A stretch of 64,000 nt of DNA from Rotaria sp. Silwood1. Its lineage: Eukaryota > Rotifera > Eurotatoria > Philodinida > Philodinidae. The stretch is from assembly GCA_905250075.1 (NCBI GenBank), contig CAJNOP010000360.1, positions 1 to 64,000 on the forward strand. Direction: 5' to 3'. A program made the position numbers and the translations under genes. Under the pieces are notes generated by a model that was not told the origin of the DNA, searched no databases, and saw only the letters and a list, made by a program, of their open reading frames with translations. Positions within the stretch are counted from its first letter, which is position 1. Every line of letters begins with the position of its first letter. Of the stretch, positions 11,136-21,700 are shown piece by piece.

Positions 11136-11845
11136 AAGTAATCGACTTGTTTCATTTGTTGAATCGATCATTTGTCGACATGTTGTTTGAGCACTTGTCC
11201 AATCCATGACTTGATGTTCGTAATAAATACAAAAAACAACTAACAAATGAACAAGAAAACGAAAAAGAAATCCGATAATTTTTTAAAATGAATCTTCTTA
11301 CTAAGATTAATCCATCCTGTAGGACATAGAATACAATGTTTTTCATATCCAGCTCAGAATTGATCCAATGGACACAAACAATGACCAAAATGGCATTGTA
11401 AATTTTGTTTTGAACATAAATTATCATCAGTACACGGCTCATTGAAACACCAAGCAACTATATATATATGGTGAGAAATAAACTTATCTATTACATTACA
11501 CTGTATAGCAGTTACTCTTCATTAAATTGATATTTCGCACCATGTTTTTCACTATCTTTGATTTGTTCATGGAATGTCGCTTAACATTATTACCGAATAT
11601 TGTTCATATTTTGCTGCACGGACATATTTAGATGTGTACCAATCCCAGTGTAGAACTGGAGACGGGTATCCAGTAGCATTTGACGCCATTACCACTGGAT
11701 AGTCAGTGTCACTGACACCTAGTGAATTGGCACTAGTACATGCTGAGGCATTTTGATTATACACGATATTTTTTCCAAGGGTCATATCACTAGGGACTAT
11801 TTTGCAAGGGTATTTCGTCTGAATGACTTCTTTTCAAGGACGAAA
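11136..11845 (-). pseudogene. Truncated secreted C-type lectin-like gene
   Basis: Three minus-strand exons can be joined. Exon a (about 11564-11845) contains NASACTSANSLGVSDTDYP and ends SKYVRAAKYEQYS|gtaata. Exon b (about 11300-11455) is Cys-rich: AWCFNEPCTDDNLCSKQN, then CLCPLDQF, an in-frame TGA, and HCILCPTGWINL before GTAAG. Exon c (11136-11243) reads CIYYEHQVMDWTSAQ then TTCRQ, the typical start of a C-type lectin domain. The frame then runs straight into the telomere-like array and the rest of the domain is missing. The gene is therefore broken at its 3' side, with an extra stop in the EGF-like part. Upstream exons, including any signal peptide, were not found. The lectin assignment rests on the W-x-x-A-x-x-x-C pattern and the Cys-rich context. 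Confidence 0.6.
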
Positions 11846-12758
11846 ACTTGCCTGGCATTTCGTTAAGGACATTTTTGAAAAAATATGCTCACATGTATGT
11901 TTAGTTGTGCCATGCTTCAAAGTTAATTTATCAATAAAAGGGGCACAATTTACATATGATACCATAAAATTATGTTTTTCAAAATGAGAATTTATCATTT
12001 GCTAAAATGTCTCTCATAAAGTGTATATATTTTATAATTAGCAGAAACGTGAGTTATAATGTGACATCTAAATTAGAATTTCATGCATACAGTATATTTT
12101 AAAAATACACATAATAATAACTCAGTTTTGACGTTTTTTATACAAAGATCAGTTAAGTTCAAATGAACTTTAAATATAGAAATATCGGAAAACAAGAAAG
12201 ATGTCTAGCTTTTCGATTAAAATATTTTTGAGAACAAAAAAGACAAATAACTAAGAAACTACAGTGGATATGTTATATGTTTGTCATATTATATATCACT
12301 TATTGTGCATTAACCCTCATCTGTCAATCTGGGATCCGTGCGAACACCAGATGAAAATAAGTGCTTCGAAGATATGTCTTGCTTCTCTCTCAGACAAATG
12401 ATGAATAGAAGAAAATCAGTTCATATTGATAGTACATACCATTCTGCTTCGTTATAATATAAATTCAAATGAATAGAATGCAATCGTCAAATTCAGAGAA
12501 CCATCGAGGGATAATGGTAAAATTTGAGCATTTTATAGGTTGACGGATGCAGAGTAATCAAATATATCAATGCACATTCCAGAATTCAATTAATATAATA
12601 ATTTATTATTGGTATTCATTCATGCATGATATAGATAACAACAGTATATATAGGTGAATAAACACTTCATTTATTTACTATTCTATTTCATACTGTGATT
12701 GACGATCAGTTTTGTTTTATAGATAGTGAAGGTAGCTCCTTAGTTTGTCTGTATTATC
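11846..12758. other. Intergenic region upstream of ABCB gene 1
   Basis: AT-rich with no supported frame. It presumably holds the promoter of the transporter gene that starts at 12759; TATATA-like stretches near 12640-12655 are unremarkable in such sequence. Confidence 0.4.
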
Positions 12759-15700
12759 ATGTCAGAGCTCGAAGTTAAAAACGAACTGGATGATAATACT
12801 GGTGATAATTTGGATTTGACAAAGATTTCAACATCGGGTCTATTACATCCATCAAGAAATGTTTCACCAACTTTATCATTCTCCAACTTTCATGTTTTAT
12901 CACCACCAGATTTGTATGGATCATTACCGAAAGATTCACATGAATTATCACTACAAAATTTGTCTGTCCCAACATCAAGAGATTCGCCCACCGTGTCACG
13001 TCGAAGTTCCTCTACTTCTCATGTAGTCTCATCGAATCACATTGTTAATAATCCTGAAAAGTAGAATAGAATTTATACTGAAAAATTCGATTTCATTTTT
13101 TTTACAGTTCTGATTCAATTAACAGTGAAATGATGAATAACAATTCAAGAGTTGCACTGGATGATGATATGTTTGAGGGAGAAGTTCACAATACATTTGA
13201 CAGCGGTGATGTACAGCAACAAATAAGGGCAAGTATTAGTTTTGCTCCAGGGGACATGGAATCAATTCCGTCAATAAACATTCCTCGAAGAAGATCCATC
13301 TTTTTTTCAAAAATGCCGTTAAGTTACTTGAATGATATTGAACAAAAACGAATTTCATGTGCCTTTCTTTTCATAACAGATTTTTTGGAAATTTAAAAAA
13401 ACTGAATAAACCTGAAATTCGTCGTATGAAACCATTTGATATGTATAAATTTGCTGATAAACTAGATATTGCGTTGATGATTATCGGCTCAATTGCTGGT
13501 TAGTAAATATTTTTGTCCAACAAAAATTTATTCGTTCTTTTTGTAGCATTAGGTGTTGGAGGTACAGAATTTTATTTAACAAAACCAAGTCAATATTTTT
13601 TCTTTAGCTTGTCATCCACTAATGTTTGTTATATATCAAAAAGTACTTGATAATTTTCTCGATCATAGTAGGCTACATAGTAACACCACTGTTAATAATT
13701 CTAATGAGTGGTAACTATATACTTGTTAATCGATTTATATTCATTTCACTTTACATAGTTTGACATTTATAAGTAATACGATTATTACTTCACCTATAGA
13801 TATTATACCCCGTATTATAAAGTATTATATTATTCTCGGTTTTGCAAGTATATTATTGCATTGGATTGCTTGTGCAAGTTGGATTGCTGCTGCTGAAAGA
13901 CAAGTTCGACGTATTCGATATACTCTTTTTCGAAATATTCTTCGACAAGAAATTGGGTGGTTTGATGTGCATAAAACAGGAGAATTAAGTAGTCGACTTA
14001 TTGGGGATCTAGGTAAATGAATTTAGAAATATGAATTTAAACTTTATTGTATCCTTTTTGTTCTAGATAGAATCAAAGATGGAATGAGGTGATTTAATTC
14101 ATCAAATGTATTAAGTCGTTTTGATAAATTATTTATTTTAGCGAGAAAGTGCCTGATTTTATTTCACTTATTGGTCGAATGATTGGTTCACTTATTTATA
14201 GTCTTCTGATAGGATGGAAATTAACATTAGTTTACTTATCTATATCTCCATTAATAATTCTTGTTATGAACCTAACAATTAAAGTAAAAGACTATTTAAT
14301 AGATCGATATCAAAAGCACACTTCTATTTAGATGATTGCTACATTTACAATAAAAGAAATAGAAGCATTTGCATCTGCATCATCCATAGCTCAAGAAGTT
14401 TTACAAAATATTCGAGCAGTCACAGCATTTCATGGCCAAGAAAAAGAAGAAGAAAGGTATATGATCATCTACTCTTTCCTTTTACATTTCTCATTGTTTA
14501 CTTGGAGGTATCAAAAAGTGGTGACGGAGGTACTTTATTTCTTTATAGAAAGCTTTAAAAATTTTCTTCTGTATGAGATGACAGAGAAAGTGGCACTCTT
14601 TTTCCTATGCTATTCGATCATTATTTCATTAATATCATGATAAAAAATTTCGATAAGATCTGTTTTATTCGCATGTATGATGCTAGCATGCCTAGGGATG
14701 TCATTTTCTATTTAAAGTTAAATAAATATAAATTATAGGTAATTTAAATCTAAAATAAATTTAACTTAGTTTTTGCTTTTCATAATTTATTAAATTGAAG
14801 ATTAAATTAAATTATTCTATTTCTTTATAATGTACCTTGAGATAGTGCCGATGCCCTTTCAAGCCCTACCTGGGGATCAGAGATGGAATCGGTATCGGCG
14901 ATCGGCCGGTCCAAACCGGTCCGGTTCGGTTCGGTACCGGTCCATCTAACTTTTTTCTGTTTTTATCTGATAAACTTGTTCAAAACTTATGATCCTTGGT
15001 ACTATCTTGTACAGAATACATAAGAAAATTTCGGTGGTAGTTGACTACCTCAATTATCACTATCCAGAGATAAAATTGGTGGTGATAAAGAGTTTCAGAC
15101 CGGCCGGTCCGGTCTGACTTATTTGGACCGGTATCGGCACCAGTCATAAAAATCCAGACCGATTCCATCTCTTCTGGGGATACCGTTGATAAGTCTCCAT
15201 GGTAGGGGTGTGAATTTATTGTTATTGTTATTAATAACAATAACAAAAAAAGTTATTTGTTATTAATAACAAAAAAATAACAAATAACTTTTTTTCCGAA
15301 AAACCTTAGTTATGCTTTGTTACTATGTAAAAGTATACCAGTTTTGTTTACTCATTATTGTCGGATTGCTCCATGATGTTACTGACCGCAATCTCCATTA
15401 GATAGCCTATGAAACTGAGAAAAATCCTAAAAAGATTTTTTTCAAGTATCTTGCTTATCTATAGGCAAAATTTACTGATCGCTTTACGAGGAACAATTCC
15501 TCAATGTCCAATTGTCTTTGACTTGATGCGTTGGTCAAATATAAGCCTTTCGAAGGTGAGAAAATGTCTAGAAAGTTTGTACAGATCATAACTCGAAAAA
15601 TGGCACCTAGAATCTCATTTCGCAAAGACTTTTATTTGACCAAAATATCAAGTCAAAGGCAATCGAACATTGAGGAATCATTCCTCGTAAATCGATTAGT

Positions 15701-18700
15701 AAATTTTACCTGTAGGTGAGCAAGATTCTTGAAAAGATCTTTTTAGGATTTTTCTCAGTTTCATAGGCTATCTAATGGAGATTGCGGTCAGTAACATCAT
15801 CGAGCAATTGTACAATAATGAGCAAATAGAACTTGTATACTTTTACATAGTAACAAAGCATAACTAAGATCTTTCGAAAAAAAAAGTTATTTGTTATTTT
15901 TTTGTTATTAATAAGAAATAACTTTTTTTGTTATTGTTATTAATAACAATAACTTTTTTTGTTATTTGTTATTGATAACAATAACTTCTCACCTCTACTC
16001 CATGGCGTATTTGAAGGGATCCTTCAAATAGGTCATAAGGACCTATGGAGGGTACCCGCAATAAGCCACAAGAACATATGGAGGATACCTCCAGATAGGG
16101 AATAAAGACTCATGAAGGCAGGACTAACATCTATACCTATTTCAACTTTTTGTACTTCATTTGGGCTTTTCCTTTTATACACTAAATGAATCATGTTTGA
16201 GCAGAGTTAATGAAACTTTTTCTGTTGCCTAGTGTTAATTTTGTCCGGGTATGAAGTCTAAATCATATCGGCTCGCTATTGACTACTGATTTTTGGCAAC
16301 CGTTGCGTCTGCTCACACTTGTTCTCTTTTGTTTTTTGCGAACTTCACAAATTCACGCCAAAGTAAAATCGAATTCTTAATGAATTTTTTCAAGGAGAGT
16401 TATGTTTTAATCTACAAAAGTCCATTCTAAAATCAGAAAATTCGTACAAATAGAGAGTGAACAGTTCAGGTTGAGTTCCTATCGAATGAGCTTTTCAAAC
16501 AGTTCTTTCCATAGGAGATGGTGTGTTCGAACATCTCTTGCGTCCATATAAACTCCACTTTTGAGACGGATCTGTTCTATCCCTTCATATAACTCCATAA
16601 AAATAAAACAACACACACATAAATTATCGGGAAAGGAAATCTCTCGCCACTTGTGGAATAATAAAAAATCAAAGAGCAGTCATTGGAATCAATGTTAACC
16701 CTGTACGTCCAAGACTAATCGTGCAAAACGAACAAGAAACTCATATATATTTGCGTAACCTTTGTAAAAATTTTTCAGCAGCAATCACTAGGTTAAGACA
16801 AGCGGGAACCAGCGTACTCCTGAAGTCTAGGAGTACTACGGAATCCCTAGAAGTCCCAAGGAATATCATGGAACCCCATGAGGTACATGTTACAATAAGA
16901 TCAGAGTTGCTTTTATACGGCTTGTTGTTGATCTAGACTTAACTCCGAAGTGGACAGGAATAAGTAGAGTGTGATGAGCTGAATGGCTGGATGAGAGTGA
17001 GGGTAGTGGGGATGAGATGAATGATAGTGCGTGAATGAGAGTGAGAGATGGCTGTGAAAGTGAGGATGAGGGTGGACGAATGGGTGAGGGTAGATGGGTC
17101 GGGTGAGTGAGATGAGGATGATTGGCTTTCCTTCATCCTCACACTCACCCTAACCTGCCTTCTCATCTACTCTCATTCACCCACCCACCTTCACTCACGC
17201 ACACCCTGACTCACTTATACACCCTCAGCCTGAGCCGTCCATACACCCTAAACTACCTTGACCCACCTACCTATCTTGTCCACCCATTCACACCCGCTAT
17301 CACCCTCACCCTCACCCTCACCAACCTTCACCCACCCACCCTGACCCACCCATCTATCCTCACCTTTACTCACTCTCATTGTCAAGATGGGGTATCTATA
17401 GATTTTTATTGGTTTTCAGGTATTTTAAAGGTTTCCGTGAGTGTTTATTGATTTTTGGAGATCTCATGGAATTTTATTGATTTCTATGGATTTTTAAGGA
17501 TGTCAATAGGTTCTTATTGATTTTTAGGAGTTTTAAAGGTTCCGTGCGTTTTTCCAGGTTTTTAAGGGTCTCAAGAACATTTTATTGATTTTTTGGGGGT
17601 CTCAAGGAGTTCTCATTCATTTTTATGGAGTTTTAGGGTCTCAAGGGGATTAATTGATTTCTAATAGTTTTAAAATGCTTTGAGAGGTTTCTATCAATTT
17701 TTAGAGGTCTGAAGGGCATTTTATTGTTTCTTTGAGATAAGAAGGTATTCTTATTGATTTTTATGACTTTTTATGAGTCTCTAGTGTCTGTTGTGTTTTC
17801 AATGACGGTCGAGGTTCGCTGAGAGTTGTAGACTGTTCGGAATGTCTCCGTATGTTATTTTCGTGTTTGGGAAGTGGATGGTCTCTTTCGTTTTTGGTTC
17901 TTAGTGGAAAACCGAACCCGGGTAGTTCGGTCTTGGTGCATGCGTAATCTCTGGAATCTCAAGGGCTACGGAATCTAGGAGTATGCTGTTTTCTCCTTGA
18001 ACTTAAGATGCGCGCTTATTGTAAGAGAAATATCCTCTTTCATGCAACGCATTGCCATCATATGACAACAGGTCTATGATGTTCTCCGATGTTCACTTCA
18101 ATGGACATTGGGGTAAAGAGTTAAACTTCTTAGACTACTCATTCCTTGATCTTGATTAGAGCCCAGTGTGACCAAGTTTTTGAGGACACGGTCAGTTTTT
18201 TGAGATTGTCGCGACTGGAAGTCTTCTTCCGTAAACTATGTATATTGTTGACAAAGAAGGTAGATATTGAGTCTATTGTTCAAAGCTACGCGAACATATT
18301 GTAGTGAAAAGAAAAAAATAAAAATTTTGAATACTAAATAACAAAATCGATCTCATCATTTGAATATGCACGACTACTCGTGACCAACTTCCAGTCACGG
18401 TCACACCGACCACTAGTTTTGAGATCGTTTGTTGATATTATTTCTTTTACTTCTTTCAGGCATATGACTTTCGTGATAGCTCTCCTATTTTTCAGATCAT
18501 TATGGCCTTCGAGTAGCTTAGACAAACTACATCGGGAAACGTACATGTTAGGATCAAGAAAAGCGGAATCAACGCGAAAAGGGTATACAGCTCCAGGAAA
18601 CTTCAAAGTCCGCAAGAAAATAGAGTTTTGAGTAATAAATATGAGAATTGTGGTCCTAACGAAAGAATCGAAATCATCTCAAAAACTATCTCGATCCAAA

Positions 18701-21700
18701 ATATCGGAAACGTGCTCAAATTGGTGCTACAGGTGCCTATTACAGTAATATTACAGGAGACGCCTCGAAGTATAATATTTAGATACTATTCACTGCGCAA
18801 AATTTTTTCTTTGAAACCTAGCAAAATTCGGTGCTATAAAAAATCTGGTTTTCTTCCTTGAGTCTTGTGCTCTTCCTCTTGTTTTCAAGCAGTCCTGTTT
18901 ATTCGCCTTGCTTTGTCCTTGAAAGGCTAAAAAATCATTTTTGACTGTAATTTTGACTAAACGAACAACGGCGACCTCATCCTCTCAGACGCCATGATAG
19001 TAGAAGAAAGAAAAAAGCAGCAGCTGAATACGGATTCGAAACACAACAATCCCAATGAAACATGTCTTGCATAGCGAAAGTTAAAGATGACCTCCTATTT
19101 ACAACGAAATGCATTTACTCCAGCCGTTTTTTTCGCGTCACATCGCTGAATTTTGTGAAAAATATGTGCCCTATTTGAAAAAACTTCTACTCCACGACTA
19201 TCCCATTTGACAGCTTCGAAATCAATAGCTCTGTATCAAGAATATCTTTATGTACGGGTTGAAAATGTATTGGAAATATCTGAACATACGTTATAAAGAA
19301 ATATAACAACTTAATTTAATTTTCAATTCAATAAATTATGGAAAGCAAGAGATAATTTAAATTTAAAACGAATCAAATTATGTAAGTTAAATTTATTTTA
19401 AATCTAAATTACCGATAATTTAATTTACGCGTAAATTAGATTAAAAGTAAATGTAAATTGACCCTTCTACTTCGCATGTTTGATCCTTTGTTTATTCATT
19501 TTTCCCTCTATTTCTGGTGTGTCTGAAAAAGACCTTCTTCCGATGATCGACTCCTTAAATATTTACGCCTGTAAGAGGAAAACTAGAAGCATGGTAACGT
19601 AATGGAATCACATTGTGAGTAGAGTTGTAAGCCAACGCCTCGATCGGCGGTGGCTGGATATGAAGTCTGCGTCAGCACCGGCGGCTGAAATTTTTTGTTA
19701 TCTTTTTGAAAAATTTTCTTATTTTCGAAAAATTTTTGAGCAAAAAAAGGAAAAATGATAACAGTGAATGTTTTGATAAGAAAAAGATCAGAAGAAACCT
19801 AACAATTGATTTTCAATATTGAAAATATCCAAAAATCTAGTATTTATATTAATGACGAGACAGCGGCGGCTGCTATTTTCTATAGTTTTTGCTGTTAATG
19901 GCGGCGGTGCAGGTGGATCCTAAAGGGTATCAGCGGCGGCGACTCAGCCACTCGACTTACACTTCTTATTGTGCGGAGGGAACAGTAAGCATGTTCATGT
20001 CAGGAGTAGACATGTGCGGGACCAACTGTTTTTGGTCCCGATCCCGGTCGGGGTCCCGGTGAAATTGAATTTTTGGTCCCGGTCCGGTCCCGGTCCTGGT
20101 AAATTTTTTTTGTCCCAGTTTGGGTCCCGGTGAAAATTTTCATTTGGTCCCGGTTCCGGTGGAAATTTTCCTTTTGCTGCTGATTCCGGCGAAATTCTGC
20201 TTTTTAGTCCTGAGCTCAGTTAACACATTCGCTACGATGTGGTCTAACAGTGAGCCACGCTACATTTTAACGAGAAACTGTGTAGAAAAGTACTTTATTT
20301 TTCTTTGTTCTTAGACAGGAGGCTGAACATAATGCTTTATCTGTTCTGCCTTCAGAACTCTTTTTGAGTCCATTATTCCATAGCATGATGGGTCTTGTTA
20401 AAAAAATCAAGACAAAAAAAATTGTTACTCACAACAGAACGTTTTTACTTTCTTTGCTACCGCATAGCTCGCTTCTCTTGACTGTTGTGCCCTTCCTTTC
20501 GCAAAGCAGCCAGTACAGCGTCTGCGGACATTGCCCTTAAATCCTTCCTTTTCTTCGAGCTTGCGATTAGTGAATTCGCGCTTGAATTGGGTTGCTGATT
20601 CAACTTCTCGAATGGCATGTCATGCTGAAATGACCTCACAGGAGTTTCGCCAAACTACAGGATGGTTACTTCGCTACATGTGATATTACAAATGGAAAAG
20701 AGAAAATGACAGATCAGTATAAGATGAAAAGACCAAGCAGTGCATTTATCGCAAGATGAATGCAGACGAAAATGAATCTCTAGAGCTACTCTTTAATAAA
20801 ACAGAATCACGTCGAATGTGTTAAATTTGGTTTTTGTTCTACACCCAGTCTAAGTAACCTTACTTTTTCTGTTATTTGTCCATAATCAGAGAAGTTGTTA
20901 CAGAATCTGCCCGTTTTATATCTGGAGCAGTTCTCACTTCTATTTCCACCGATGTTTCTTATCAACGGCAAACATGGCCTGGACTAAATTGTTTTTCGAT
21001 CCTGGTCCCGGTCCCATTAAAATTCTATTTTTTGGTCCCGGTCCCGGTAAAATTCTATTTTTGGTCCCGGTCCCGCACATGTCTAGTCAAGAGAGATGCC
21101 TCCTGCCATAACACTACTATTATCTAATAATCCATTTTAATCATACATATTGAAGATAAAAGTAATTTTTGTTTTAGACTTAAATAGAAGACACATATTT
21201 TGCTTAGTTTTTTGATTGCTGAGTTTAACGAACATACAGTTGTCATAGAGCTAAAGACAGACGACTAACGTAATATTGTAATACCCATATAAATTATTTT
21301 AAATTGAGATGGTGTCGTTACATAACAAAATAATTAAAAACTGAAGAGACTATTAATAAACCATTTAGATTGTACGCGAGAAAACCTAGTAATTGATTCT
21401 ATATGAATGAATTGACTAAATGTAAAATCAATTGAAATCCGTTAGACTAATAATTGATTATTTAGATCTTATATTAAAAAAATTAAATTTAATGAATTAA
21501 AAATAAAATCCATTAAAAACATTTATTCCGTTGAATTCGTTCAGAAAATTCCATATTTACTCAATTGTTTGTGATTATTTTGTGAAAACCGCTTTGATCT
21601 AATTTTTACCAGGTTTTTCACATGTGTACTTTCGACAAGAATCATCGATTTGTGGGTCGAAAGTTACCGACATCATGCAACAAATAGAACGAACAAGTTC

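Larger units (their letters stand above)
14693..19469. mobile_element. Old ~4.8-kb element with long terminal inverted repeats (outer nest)
   Basis: A left arm of about 150 bp (14693-14845, AT-rich, containing GTAATTTAAATCTAAAATAA) is matched in reverse complement by 19300-19469, with roughly 80 percent identity by eye. The outermost bases are TAGGGATGTCA and, reversed, TAGAAGGGTCA. No convincing target duplication is left. Two younger elements (14878-15173 and 15203-15997) lie inside it. No transposase frame survives, so the superfamily is unassigned. Confidence 0.55.
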
